In this document: piece after piece, positions 25,008-33,981 of the stretch | Position numbering within the stretch: position 1 is the stretch's first letter | Layout: each line of letters starts with the position of its first letter | Source: Pseudobdellovibrionaceae bacterium | GTDB taxonomy: Bacteria > Bdellovibrionota > Bdellovibrionia > Bdellovibrionales > Bdellovibrionaceae | Direction of reading: 5' to 3' | Assembly: GCA_016785955.1 (NCBI GenBank) | Contig: JAEUWH010000032.1 | Coordinates: 24,281-88,280, forward strand | DNA length: 64,000 bases | The notes under the pieces: model-generated | Database searches by the model: none | What the model was told of the DNA's origin: nothing | What the model saw: the letters and a program-made list of their open reading frames with translations, nothing else | Made by a program: the position numbers and the translations under genes

Positions 25008-25013
25008 TTTCAT

Positions 25014-25092
25014 GAGTAGATGAGAAGATAAGAGTAAGAAGATTAGATAAGAGTAAGTATAAGAGTAAGTATAAGTAGAGTAATAGCATAGA
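25014..25092 (+). repeat. AGAGTAAG-type low-complexity array
   Basis: Purine-rich units such as ATAAGAGTAAGAAGATTAG, ATAAGAGTAAGTATAAGAG and TAAGTATAAGTAGAG, with an irregular period near 12. The array fills the gap between convergent genes. No coding frame. Confidence 0.7.
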
Positions 25093-25182
25093 TTTGAGTG
25101 AAGGCGACGGAGCAGAGGTGATCAGGTGATAGCGCAGAGATGATCGCATAGAGGCAGGTATAAGACCCTGCTCGTGTGTGTG

Positions 25183-28100
25183 CTATCCCCAAAAATATTG
25201 ATCTGGTTCCAAGGCCAGTGGGGTGTTGTGCAAAGTGTCGGTTTGCCATAAGGGGGCCACCGAGCTGACGATCACGCTGACGGTGTTTCCTTCGCGTTCC
25301 ATCGTGCCGGTGACGATAATGAAACAGTGGTTTAAAAACACGTCATTGTATTTTTCAAAAGTATCTGGGAATAAGACAAGATCAATGAATCCGTATTCGT
25401 CTTCCAATGTCGAAAAACACGTTCCGTTGGCGGTCGGTGGTTTCTGACGGATCAACACCAGTCCGGCTGTTTTTATCAAGGACCCACTTCTAAGTTCACG
25501 AATTTTTTGCGAAGTCATTTTGGGAATGATCGACATCGTTTTGCGCAGCTCGCTCATAGGGTGTCCCTGTAAGGACAACGAAAATGCGCCATAGTCATTT
25601 TGAATTTTCTCGAAGCCATCGGTTTTACTAAATGGATGAGACTCTGCTGGCGACAGTTCTGTTTTTTCCAGGTACGTCGTGTGGGAAAAAAAACTTAACT
25701 GCGTGCTAGGTGGCTCATTCAGCAAATGCTCGTAGGACAGGATGGCCCATAAGGCATCACGTGCCTCCCAATTAAAATCCTCGAACCGATTGGCCAAGGC
25801 CAGGCGCTCGGTGATATCGGCACGTAAAGGGGAGCGCTTCATAAAGTCTGTAAGACTTAGGAAGGGGTGTTCATTCCGCTGCGCGATCAGTTCGCGGGCC
25901 TGCTGATGACTGAGTCCCTTCACGGCGCGGAACCCGATGCGAATGGTGTTATCGCCTTCAATCGTGCAATCCCATTCGGATGTGTTTAAGGACAGGGGAA
26001 GTACACGAACGCCATGTCGAATGGCATCGTAAATGATTGTATCATTGCGATAAAATCCCATGGGTTGACTGTTCACCAGCGAGCACGCGAATTCAGCAGG
26101 GTGGTGGCATTTAAGATAGCATGATGCATAGGCCAGCAAGGCGAACGAGGCGGCATGACTTTCGGGAAAGCCATAGTGACTGAAGCCTTGAATTTGCTCA
26201 AACATTTGGGCCGCGAATTCGGGAGTCATGCCGCCGTGGATAAGTCCACGCCGTAAGCGTTCTCCCATCTCGCCGATCGGACGACTGGTGCGCCATGCAT
26301 TGATGGACTTTCTTAAAAGGTCCGATTCTCCGGGGGTAAATCCCGCCAGGTCGATGGCTAATTTCATCACCTGTTCTTGAAACAAAGGCACGCCCATCGT
26401 TTTGCCCAGAATCTCTTCCACTTTCTTGTTGGGGTAGGCGACGCGTTCCAGTCCATTGCGTCGCTTTAAATAAGGGTGAACCATATTGCCGACGATGGGC
26501 CCTGGGCGTACGATCGCGACTTGAACCACCAGATCATAAAAATTTTTCGGTTTTAATCGTCCCAGCATCGACATCTGCGCGCGCGATTCAACCTGAAATG
26601 TTCCGACCGTATCACATTGTTGAATCATGGCATAGGTGGCCGCATCGTCGGCAGGCAGTTCATAGAGTTTCTTTTTGGTTAATTTTAAGGCTTTGCTAAG
26701 GCAAGACAGCATACCTAAAGATAAAACGTCTACTTTGATCAGACCTAAAATATCCAAATCATATTTGTCCCACTGAATGATCGTACGTCCCTCTCGGCGT
26801 GCGGGTTCGATGGGAACGATATCGATGATGGGATCTGCACTCAGGGTAAAGCCGCCACTGTGAATAGAAAGATGACGAGGAAAACCTTGCATTTCACCGG
26901 CGATGTACGAGATTTTCTCGGTCAGGCCTTCTTTGTGGGGGTGATCATGAATAAGTTCATCGAACTGGCGTTCGACTTTTTTCGCGGATAAGGTTCCTAC
27001 AGGCACCCCAAAGGCTTTGCACACATCCCGAAAGGCATTGCGATATTGGTATGTGACTACGGCACTGACCATGCCGGCTCGATGACGTCCATATTTTTCA
27101 TACATGTACTGGATGATTTCTTCGCGGCGTTCGTGCTCGAAATCGATATCAATATCGGGCGGCTCGCCCCGTTCTGCACTGATAAAGCGCTCGAACAGTA
27201 AATTCATTTGCACCGGATTGATGGCCGTGATTCCCAGCACAAAGCAAACCGCAGAGTTTGCAGCAGAACCGCGTCCTTGGCATAAAATATCCAGTTCATG
27301 GGCTTTGCGGACAATATCGTAGATCGTTAAAAAATAATCAGCGTAGTCAAGTTCTTTGATTAATTTTAATTCATGATCCAACTGCATGTGCATTTTTTGG
27401 TTCAAGCCTTTGACGACAGAGTGTTGTGCCACCAGATGTTCTAAATATGTTTGTCCTGTGAAACCGTGGGGAATCCATTCGGAGGGATAGCGGTACTTAA
27501 GCTCACGTGGCGAGAACGTGCATTGCTGGGCGATCCGGTGAGTCTGCGCCAAGGCGTCTGGAAAACGTGTATACAGTTCGTTCATCATGTGGGGGGATTT
27601 GATATAGCGCTCACCATTACCACGAATTTTAAAACCAATTTCGGTGAGGGGTTGCCCCTCACGAATAGAAATCAACACATCTTGTACGAGCTTGCGTTTT
27701 TTCACATGGTATTCAACATCATTCGTTGCGACCAGTTCCAGATTCCAAGAGGCTTTAAGCGCCAGCAGATGTTGAATGCGGGTTTCATCATGTCCATCTT
27801 GATAAAACGTCAAAGGCAGGTAGATGTCGCTTTGAAATTGATTTTTCAGCGGGGCCCACAAAATCGGATGCTGGCTTTCCAAGCGAGGAATCAAAATAAA
27901 GGATGAAGCCAAAGCACCGCTGGTTTTTTGTAAAAACGTTTGGATAGAAAGGTGAGTCTGGCCTTTTTGTTGGCCCGTTTTGGCGTGCGTGATGAGTTGG
28001 CAAATACAGGCATAGGCCGCACGATTTTTGGCCAGAACGGTCAGTGGGGCGTGATCATAAAATGTAAGCTCGGTCCCGCAAATATATTTAAACAAAGGAT

Positions 28101-28269
28101 TCTCTTTGGCGACGCGGTAACCACGAGGCATTCCGTAAACGCCATCCACGTCTGTCAGGGCGATGCCGGCCAGGTTTAATTCCAAGGCTTGTTGGACTAA
28201 TTCATAAGGATGTGAAGCGCCTGTTAAAAAACTAAAATTTGTTTTAGCGCGGAGTTCGATGTAACTCAT
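25183..28269 (-). CDS. dnaE2: Error-prone DNA polymerase III alpha subunit (ImuC)
   Basis: 1028 residues, normal for DnaE2. The N-terminal PHP-like domain begins YIELRAKTNFSFLTGASHPYELV. The polymerase core has GRGSAANSA at about 332-340 and the catalytic PDIDIDF at 371-377, and a C-terminal OB-fold region follows. The first PHP ligand His of the usual ELHxxSNFSF is Arg here, so the PHP domain is probably structural only. It acts with ImuA and ImuB in mutagenic bypass of DNA damage. The ATG overlaps the imuB stop by 4 bases. It is last in the lexA-imuA-imuB-dnaE2 operon and so most likely SOS-controlled. Confidence 0.95.
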   Translation of the reverse strand: MSYIELRAKTNFSFLTGASHPYELVQQALELNLAGIALTDVDGVYGMPRGYRVAKENPLFKYICGTELTFYDHAPLTVLAKNRAAYACICQLITHAKTGQQKGQTHLSIQTFLQKTSGALASSFILIPRLESQHPILWAPLKNQFQSDIYLPLTFYQDGHDETRIQHLLALKASWNLELVATNDVEYHVKKRKLVQDVLISIREGQPLTEIGFKIRGNGERYIKSPHMMNELYTRFPDALAQTHRIAQQCTFSPRELKYRYPSEWIPHGFTGQTYLEHLVAQHSVVKGLNQKMHMQLDHELKLIKELDYADYFLTIYDIVRKAHELDILCQGRGSAANSAVCFVLGITAINPVQMNLLFERFISAERGEPPDIDIDFEHERREEIIQYMYEKYGRHRAGMVSAVVTYQYRNAFRDVCKAFGVPVGTLSAKKVERQFDELIHDHPHKEGLTEKISYIAGEMQGFPRHLSIHSGGFTLSADPIIDIVPIEPARREGRTIIQWDKYDLDILGLIKVDVLSLGMLSCLSKALKLTKKKLYELPADDAATYAMIQQCDTVGTFQVESRAQMSMLGRLKPKNFYDLVVQVAIVRPGPIVGNMVHPYLKRRNGLERVAYPNKKVEEILGKTMGVPLFQEQVMKLAIDLAGFTPGESDLLRKSINAWRTSRPIGEMGERLRRGLIHGGMTPEFAAQMFEQIQGFSHYGFPESHAASFALLAYASCYLKCHHPAEFACSLVNSQPMGFYRNDTIIYDAIRHGVRVLPLSLNTSEWDCTIEGDNTIRIGFRAVKGLSHQQARELIAQRNEHPFLSLTDFMKRSPLRADITERLALANRFEDFNWEARDALWAILSYEHLLNEPPSTQLSFFSHTTYLEKTELSPAESHPFSKTDGFEKIQNDYGAFSLSLQGHPMSELRKTMSIIPKMTSQKIRELRSGSLIKTAGLVLIRQKPPTANGTCFSTLEDEYGFIDLVLFPDTFEKYNDVFLNHCFIIVTGTMEREGNTVSVIVSSVAPLWQTDTLHNTPLALEPDQYFWG

Positions 28270-29552
28270 TCGAAAACTCCGTGCAGATAGTAAACGTCTC
28301 GATTTTTAAAAACCCAAAATTGATCACCATTGTGCGTGATGAGTTTTGTATAAATACGTTCACCGCCTGCAATCTCCCACCAATTAGAAAGTAAAACCTC
28401 TGGGTGTCGCCATTCACGAATTTCGTAAGTTTTGCGGTTGTAGGAAAAGTGACAGGATTGAATCGAAATCGGGAGAGGTTTTTTGAATAGGCGTAGGGGA
28501 CGTTCCGGGACCGCGGTGGATTGGATATCAGGATGACATTTGTCAGTCGCGCGGAGCCAATTTTTTTCTGGTAGATAGCTTTCTTTGAGGTGGGCGAAAA
28601 ATACGGATTCAGGTCCCAGTTTGGTGGCCAGTCGTGAAACGAGATGAAAAAAAGATTCGGAAGTTTCTTCTTTCTTCTGATCAAAAATATCTTTCTGGCT
28701 GGTCATGTAAGGACCGTCTTCGGTGACCACTAAGGACAGTTGGACGATGGCATGTTCTAAGGGTTTTTTCTGTACGGAGGCGTCCAGTTTTTCTTTCGTG
28801 ATCTGAAAGATGGTTTTGAGCGAAACAAATGGTAACGGAATCGCGATGTGGACTTCATAGGATTGCGGTGTTTTTTGAGTCGCATATTCTTGTTGCAAGA
28901 TAATTTTAAACTGTCGCATACGACGACCTTTGCCGCGCAGACGTAAAAATATTTTTTCCAGTAAGGGGCGTAATATAAAGTACACGGGTTCTAGGTCTCG
29001 TGGCGGATAGGTTAAATCAAATTCGTGATCTTCCTGCACGATTTGCCGAGGCTCAAAGATATTCCAGATCAGGGGATGTTCACCCTGCAACCGCTGATGA
29101 GCCAACAAAAGAGAGGGGCCAAAGCGCAACGTGATTTCACCAGCGGGGATGTCGAGAAAATCCTTAATCGTATAGATCCGCAGTGATCGGAGCACGTGAA
29201 TGGCTTTTGAAATTAAAGGCGTGTGTTCGGGATACTGGCCTAAGGGGTCGCAATAGCAAGGCAGACAATCGATCGGTAAAAATTTTTTTTCCGCCACGGG
29301 ATGTAGGGTCATCGCTAATGCTGTCGGGATATCTTCGGCCATGCCTATCCGCGCCGTCAAGCCAATGCGATTCAGCGTCACCTGAACTCGCTTTAAAAAT
29401 GTGGCTGCCGAATACAGGTGCTGGCATTTCGAAATTTCTAAAAAGACAGCTTCGTTATGCCGCAACTGAATTTGCGGGGTGGCTTGATAAAAAATTTCAG
29501 CCAAGCTGCGGGCGTCCCCATGCTTGGGTAAACAAATACAGACAACCTTCAC
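28266..29552 (-). CDS. imuB: ImuB, inactive Y-family polymerase-like protein
   Basis: About 428 residues. GTG at 29552 overlaps the imuA stop (GTGA), matching the ATGA coupling to dnaE2 and giving MKVVCICLPKHGD as N-terminus, the usual ImuB opening (VxCLWLP). A longer frame from the ATG at 29588 is less likely. The fold is Y-family (LNRIGLTARIGMAEDIPTALAM, then LRIYTIKDFLDIPAGEITLRFG helix-hairpin-helix). The first metal Asp and the catalytic acidic pair of true polymerases are not evident, as expected of ImuB, which serves as the clamp-binding hub for ImuA and DnaE2. The N-terminal region is about 40-50 residues shorter than typical. Confidence 0.9.
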   Translation of the reverse strand: MKVVCICLPKHGDARSLAEIFYQATPQIQLRHNEAVFLEISKCQHLYSAATFLKRVQVTLNRIGLTARIGMAEDIPTALAMTLHPVAEKKFLPIDCLPCYCDPLGQYPEHTPLISKAIHVLRSLRIYTIKDFLDIPAGEITLRFGPSLLLAHQRLQGEHPLIWNIFEPRQIVQEDHEFDLTYPPRDLEPVYFILRPLLEKIFLRLRGKGRRMRQFKIILQQEYATQKTPQSYEVHIAIPLPFVSLKTIFQITKEKLDASVQKKPLEHAIVQLSLVVTEDGPYMTSQKDIFDQKKEETSESFFHLVSRLATKLGPESVFFAHLKESYLPEKNWLRATDKCHPDIQSTAVPERPLRLFKKPLPISIQSCHFSYNRKTYEIREWRHPEVLLSNWWEIAGGERIYTKLITHNGDQFWVFKNRDVYYLHGVFE

Positions 29553-30085
29553 CCCAGCCCCCGCATACGCCGAGTTTCGATATCCCATTGCGTATCAGAT
29601 TTACGGACATGCAATTGCAGGTGAGGCACCCAGCTGGTGCTGGGTGACGGGGACAATAGAAAAAAATGATTTAATGTTTTTTCGGAGAGCAACTGAAAAC
29701 GGCGAAAATCTTTTTCGTTGAATCCAGAGTTTTCAGCGACCACGACTTGAAAGCAGCCGGAGCTTAAAACTTGGTTCAGGCTCCAGAGAATGTCTTTTTT
29801 TCCTTCAATAAATAATATGGATTCGACACAGACGCCTTTTTGTTTCAAAGCGTAGGGATTAATAGAAATTGTTTCTTCGATCCAGGCGACACTCAGCTGG
29901 GGATTTTCTTTTAAAAACAAAGCCGCAAATTCGGTTCGTTGGGAACCCGACAGCTCTACAAATGAGCCGAGAAAAAAACCTGCGGGATATAATGAAAACG
30001 GCTGGCGAGGTCGCGGCGTCTGCGAGGTGGCCCCAATAAGCAGTCGAAGTTCAGCCAGAGACGGTTTGACTAATGAAACAGACAT
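29549..30085 (-). CDS. imuA: ImuA, RecA-like accessory of mutasome
   Basis: 178 residues. Begins with LSxAELRLLIG-like sequence, then AGFFLGSFVELSGSQRTEFAALFLKENPQLSVAWIEE, where the RecA Walker A loop is degenerate (SGSQRTE), as in ImuA/SulA-type proteins. ImuA works with ImuB and DnaE2 in translesion synthesis. Shorter than many ImuA proteins. The identity is strongly supported by position: 12 bases after lexA and overlapping imuB. Confidence 0.85.
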   Translation of the reverse strand: MSVSLVKPSLAELRLLIGATSQTPRPRQPFSLYPAGFFLGSFVELSGSQRTEFAALFLKENPQLSVAWIEETISINPYALKQKGVCVESILFIEGKKDILWSLNQVLSSGCFQVVVAENSGFNEKDFRRFQLLSEKTLNHFFLLSPSPSTSWVPHLQLHVRKSDTQWDIETRRMRGLG

Positions 30086-30097
30086 ACAATGCTCGCC

Positions 30098-30691
30098 TCA
30101 TGGTTTACGTATTAATCCACAGTACACGCCGGCAATTCGTAAATGCCTGGTGTCTTCAATCACAATGGGTTTGTATTTTTCATTCGCAGAATGAAGTTCG
30201 ACATGAGATCTTCTTTTATGAAGACGCTTGATCGTGGCTCCGTCATCGATTTCGGCCACGACGATATCCCCGTTGTCGGCCGTCGCCTGTTCACGAATAA
30301 TGACGTAATCGCCATCTTGAATGCATTCCCCAACCATAGAATCACCCGAGACGTGTAAAACGAAATAGGGTCCAGGTCCTTTCATCATGTATGAAGGCAC
30401 TTCTAAATAGTCTCCCGATTTTTTAAAATCCAGGGGTTGTCCTGCGGCCACTTTACCTAGAATAGGTAGCAGATGTCCCTCAGAGTGTACGGTCACTCCA
30501 TGCGAAAGATGATTTTCCTTCGTGATATAGCCTTTGTCGATCAGTGTCTGAATATAATGGTGAACAGTGGATTTCGCTTTGTAGCCCAAGTGAGTGGCAA
30601 TCACCTCGTACGTAGGGGGTGTGCCGTGTTTGTCGAAATATTTTTTGATGAAATCGAGAACTTTTTTTTGATTCAACGTTAAATTTTGCAT
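30098..30691 (-). CDS. lexA: LexA repressor
   Basis: 197 residues from the ATG at 30691 (GGGAG upstream); a frame from 30775 would add 28 unlikely residues. The N-terminal wing-helix (TPPTYEVIATHLGYKAKSTVHHYIQTLIDKGYI, about 24-56) binds DNA; KAKSTVH resembles the recognition helix of Bacillus and alphaproteobacterial LexA. The C-terminal S24 domain has cleavage site Ala83-Gly84 in VAAGQ, nucleophile Ser118 in GDSMV and Lys155 in ATIKRL. RecA-activated self-cleavage would induce the operon. Two GAAC-N7-GAAC boxes lie 79-131 bases upstream. Confidence 0.95.
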   Translation of the reverse strand: MQNLTLNQKKVLDFIKKYFDKHGTPPTYEVIATHLGYKAKSTVHHYIQTLIDKGYITKENHLSHGVTVHSEGHLLPILGKVAAGQPLDFKKSGDYLEVPSYMMKGPGPYFVLHVSGDSMVGECIQDGDYVIIREQATADNGDIVVAEIDDGATIKRLHKRRSHVELHSANEKYKPIVIEDTRHLRIAGVYCGLIRKP

Positions 30692-30769
30692 AGAACTCCC
30701 GAAACATTTTAAAGTACATTGAAATGCACGTGCCAAAATCAATCGCACTTTTAAAAACGCATTTAATTC

Positions 30770-30822
30770 GAACAAATCTCGAACTTGGTCTTTATCTGAA
30801 ATGTATCGAACATTTCTCGAAC
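30770..30822 (-). promoter_or_regulatory. Two LexA-box-like GAAC-N7-GAAC direct repeats
   Basis: GAAC-AAATCTC-GAAC at 30770-30784 and GAAC-ATTTCTC-GAAC at 30808-30822, both flanked by TC before and TT after. On the transcribed strand they read GTTC-N7-GTTC, the direct-repeat LexA box known from Alphaproteobacteria. They lie upstream of lexA and 38 bases apart start to start. Confidence 0.75.
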
Positions 30823-30874
30823 TTCAAGCAAAATGTGTGCTGGAGTGCTGCATTTTTTATCTTTTTGAGTGGTC

Positions 30875-31528
30875 TTAAATCTCTTGGCCTAAATCGGTTA
30901 AGTATTTCTCCATGACTAAAGCCCGTCTTTGTCCTTCCTCTTGCGCCGACTTAGTTTTCAAAGTTTTCGCAATTTTAAATAATTTGGTATAGAAGTGATC
31001 GATCGTGGACTGGGTGTCGTCGGCGTCTCGATTTTGACAAAAGGGATCGTGCTCGGCGTACAAAGACCGTTGCATACGTCCAGCCGTGACAAAGCAACGA
31101 GCCAGTCCGATGGCCCCTAAGGCGTCCAAACGGTCAGCATCTTGAACGATTTCGGCCTCTCGCGTTTTAGTTGCGATGTTGGCACTAAAGCTGTGAGCCT
31201 CGATGCAATGAGCGATGGCGGCATGAAATTCTTTTGGATAGTGAATCTGCTCGAGAAACTCGACCGCCCGACGGGCCGAGATCTGCGACGCTTGCGCCCG
31301 CAAGGGACTGTCTTTCGGCACCACGACGAAATCATGTAACCAAGCTCCGGGAATGACCACATAAGGATTTGCATTTTCTAACCGGCATAAACGTTTGGCC
31401 ATCGCCACCACACGTTTCAAATGAAGAGAATCATGAGCGGGATCGAAAGCCAGCGGCATTTTATTAATCTCGGTTTGAAAAATTTGTTCCCAGTGGTCCA
31501 TGGTTTTAGTCACATCCTGCAATTCCAT
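30875..31528 (-). CDS. HD-domain phosphohydrolase (YedJ-like)
   Basis: 217 residues. HD superfamily metal site: His in DPAHDSLHLKRV near 32-36, His-Asp in GAWLHDFVV near 64-65, and Asp in VQDADRLDALGAIGLARCF near 130. The layout matches YedJ-type small HD hydrolases, which act on nucleotides or related phosphoesters. It ends 50 bases upstream of the LexA boxes on the same strand. The substrate is unknown. Confidence 0.85.
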   Translation of the reverse strand: MELQDVTKTMDHWEQIFQTEINKMPLAFDPAHDSLHLKRVVAMAKRLCRLENANPYVVIPGAWLHDFVVVPKDSPLRAQASQISARRAVEFLEQIHYPKEFHAAIAHCIEAHSFSANIATKTREAEIVQDADRLDALGAIGLARCFVTAGRMQRSLYAEHDPFCQNRDADDTQSTIDHFYTKLFKIAKTLKTKSAQEEGQRRALVMEKYLTDLGQEI

Positions 31529-31620
31529 ATTTTTCTCGCTTTAATAAAAATACTTTAAATAAAAAAACGTTTAACTGAAGACTCGCTTTAAACTCTCATC
31601 CCGTTAGTTTTAGACTGACT

Positions 31621-32886
31621 TTAAACGCGAATCGAGAGTCCATCTTTCAAGGCCTGTCGCGTGGCGTACAGTGCCGGAATCAATCCCACCAGAATCCCTA
31701 CCAACAAGGTCGCTGTCATGTACATCACTTCTGTCGATGTGATCGCCGCACCGACAGAATAAAATCCAAATTTTTCTTCCAGCCAAGACTCCAGAATAAA
31801 AAAACCGCCCAGTTCGATCGCCAGGCCAAGCAAAATTCCAAAGCTGGTGATTAAGCCAGACTCAAACACCAATAGAAACGTGATTTTCGAAGGCGCAGCC
31901 CCCACCGCACGCAGGATCGACATTTCTCGACGGCGTTCGTTCAAACTGGAAATTAACGAGCTAACCATCGAGGCCAGTCCCACGACCATCACCATCAAAG
32001 AAATAATTTTAAGGACACGCTCGATTTGGCTTAGGCCCCGCCATAAATCTGACAGCGTCGCCCCGGGGATAATGGCCATCAGTGGTTCGTCGGTATAGTT
32101 ATTTATTTCTCGTTGCAATTGTAATGTTTCAATTCGCGTTTGGGTCCGCAGAAAAAAAGCCGTGATCTGTTGAATCGGCAATTTATCTGTAGTGATTTGA
32201 GCTTGTGGAATCATTTTATCTTTGGTTGGGGCGGCGCCGGTTTGCCAATCGATGTGAATCGCTTCCATACCGTACAAGGAAATATACAGGCTTTGATCAA
32301 TCGCGGTCCCGGTGGGTTTTAATACTCCCGTGATACGAAAGGGTTTATCATCATGCATTTGGATCGCTTCACCACGGGTTACTCCATGCGCGACAACGAC
32401 GGGGTCACCTACTTTGTAACCAAGTTTTTCTTTTACCTCGGAGCCAATCACGACATCCCACAAACCCAAAGCGGGAGAACCGGTTTCAAATTCAATTTTT
32501 TTATCGCCACGAAAATGGTAATGCTGATAAAAATTTTCGTCCGTGGCGACAACTCGGAATCCCTTGTGTCCATCACCCAAGGAATAGGGAATCGTCCAAG
32601 CCACCGCCGGGTGTTTTTTCAGTTCTTGATAGGACTGCCACGAAATATTATTCGAAGCATTGCCCATGTTGAACACGGTGTACAATATCAAATTCAGTGG
32701 TCCTGTTCGAGCCCCCACCAGCAGATCGACTTGGCTGACTGATTGTGTGAACCCCTCTTGCGCTGAACGTTGCGTGCGCTCCACAGCTAATAACAACGAC
32801 AGACTTAATGCGATTGAAGCGATCGTTAAAAGAGCTGTTAATTTTCTGTTCCACAAAGATTTGAACGCCAACGTAAAAAATATCAT
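31621..32886 (-). CDS. ABC transporter permease, FtsX/MacB type
   Basis: 421 residues. One N-terminal helix (about 12-30), a large periplasmic domain (residues 35-280, MacB_PCD-like: QVDLLVGARTGPLN, VVIGSEVKEKLGYKVGDPV), then three helices: about 293-320, 338-362 and 385-410, with SSLNERRREMSILRAVGA between them, the FtsX-domain signature. Such permeases drive lipoprotein or peptide movement across the envelope rather than import. The ATG overlaps the ATPase stop (ATGA), so the two form one transporter. No periplasmic adaptor gene is adjacent. Confidence 0.9.
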   Translation of the reverse strand: MIFFTLAFKSLWNRKLTALLTIASIALSLSLLLAVERTQRSAQEGFTQSVSQVDLLVGARTGPLNLILYTVFNMGNASNNISWQSYQELKKHPAVAWTIPYSLGDGHKGFRVVATDENFYQHYHFRGDKKIEFETGSPALGLWDVVIGSEVKEKLGYKVGDPVVVAHGVTRGEAIQMHDDKPFRITGVLKPTGTAIDQSLYISLYGMEAIHIDWQTGAAPTKDKMIPQAQITTDKLPIQQITAFFLRTQTRIETLQLQREINNYTDEPLMAIIPGATLSDLWRGLSQIERVLKIISLMVMVVGLASMVSSLISSLNERRREMSILRAVGAAPSKITFLLVFESGLITSFGILLGLAIELGGFFILESWLEEKFGFYSVGAAITSTEVMYMTATLLVGILVGLIPALYATRQALKDGLSIRV

Positions 32887-33683
32887 CGAGTGCCTCGGGA
32901 CGTAGAATTAGAATCAGAGCCAGAATCAGAATTGGAATCGGTCAGATTCGAGGTCGAAGCTGAAGTCGAAACGGACGGCGAACCTGAGATTGAAGCCGCT
33001 GAAACGGGGGCTGCGGGGGCCACAAAACGGTTTAATTCCGACAATGCCACGACACGGTCAAACATATTTTGTAATGATCGATCATGGCTAACAAACATAA
33101 GAGTAATGGAATGTTCTCGGCATAAATCAAAAAGAAGTTTTAGGAACTTCTCGCGATGATCAAAATCCAAAGCCGATGTGGGTTCGTCCGCCAAAATTAA
33201 TTTTGGTTGTCCCAGCAGGGCGCGGGCGGCCGCGACCCGCTGTTGTTGCCCAACCGACAGCTCGGTGGTTTTCTGGTGAAGCAGGTCTTTGATGCCTAGA
33301 TGCTCTACGATATGATCCAGGTTGGAAATAAATTTATTTTTTTCAGAACTCAGTTTACATGGCAGCGTGATGTTTTCATAAACACTCAAGTACGGAATCA
33401 AATTAAAGCTCTGAAAAATGTAACCAATTTTATCGGCGCGATAGGCATCCCGTGCCGACGAGGAAAGCCGGGCGATATCGGTCCCATCAATTTCTAATTG
33501 ACCCGAACTGGGAAGCAGAACGCCAGCTAGGATTTCTAAGAACGTCGTCTTGCCGCTGCCACTGGGGCCAAAAAGAAAAATCTTTTCGCCTTTTTTAACA
33601 GTGAACTGATCGATTTCCAGACGACCACGGTCGGTATTGGGGTATTTGAATTTAAGTTGTGAAACAGATAATAATGATTCCAT
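32883..33683 (-). CDS. ABC transporter ATP-binding protein (LolD/MacB type) with Ser/Asp-rich tail
   Basis: 266 residues from the ATG at 33683. Walker A GPSGSGKTT, Q-loop FQSFNLIP, signature LSVGQQQRVAAARAL, Walker B LILADEPTSALD and switch SHD are all intact. It powers the FtsX-type permease that overlaps it. The last 45 residues are a low-complexity tail of Ser, Asp, Asn and Thr coded by GAATCAGAxxC-like repeats at 32890-32975 and are not part of the ABC fold. The frame is open back to 33788 but without a ribosome site or family match. Confidence 0.9.
   Translation of the reverse strand: MESLLSVSQLKFKYPNTDRGRLEIDQFTVKKGEKIFLFGPSGSGKTTFLEILAGVLLPSSGQLEIDGTDIARLSSSARDAYRADKIGYIFQSFNLIPYLSVYENITLPCKLSSEKNKFISNLDHIVEHLGIKDLLHQKTTELSVGQQQRVAAARALLGQPKLILADEPTSALDFDHREKFLKLLFDLCREHSITLMFVSHDRSLQNMFDRVVALSELNRFVAPAAPVSAASISGSPSVSTSASTSNLTDSNSDSGSDSNSTSRGTR
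32890..32975 (-). repeat. GAATCAGA/GAAGTCGAA low-complexity repeat inside the ATPase gene
   Basis: On the plus strand: GTAGAATTAGAATCAGAGCC, AGAATCAGAATTGGAATC, then GAGGTCGAAGCTGAAGTCGA. A 6-base drifting period keeps the frame open and codes the Ser/Asp/Asn/Thr tail of the ATPase. Confidence 0.7.
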
Positions 33684-33981
33684 GTGTGCTGGGTATTCTA
33701 TTAAGGTAGTGTAAAAGATCAAGGAAAGGGAATTGTTACTCGGGGTCCCATAGTGCCTCAAAATAAGACAAATTGAAAATTGATTCATTTAAAGCGTTAT
33801 TTTTCCAAAGAAATTCCAAAAAGTTCCAAAGAAAATTCAGAGAAACTCCGAAGAAATAAAGAACGTTACTAAAAATACACCCAGCGAGATCACTGAACAA
33901 GACCATGGAAAAAAAATCACTGTCAGCGCCGGACTCGAAGTTGAAAAATTAATTAATTCCATCGCCGTTCTTTCGTGGGGG

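Noticed and set aside
25014..25092. CRISPR-like array
   Set aside because: Units are short, variable and without unique spacers; it is simple-sequence DNA.
33901..33981. ATG at 33905 as start of the histidine kinase or a small leader gene
   Set aside because: It is in another frame and runs into a stop after 15 codons.
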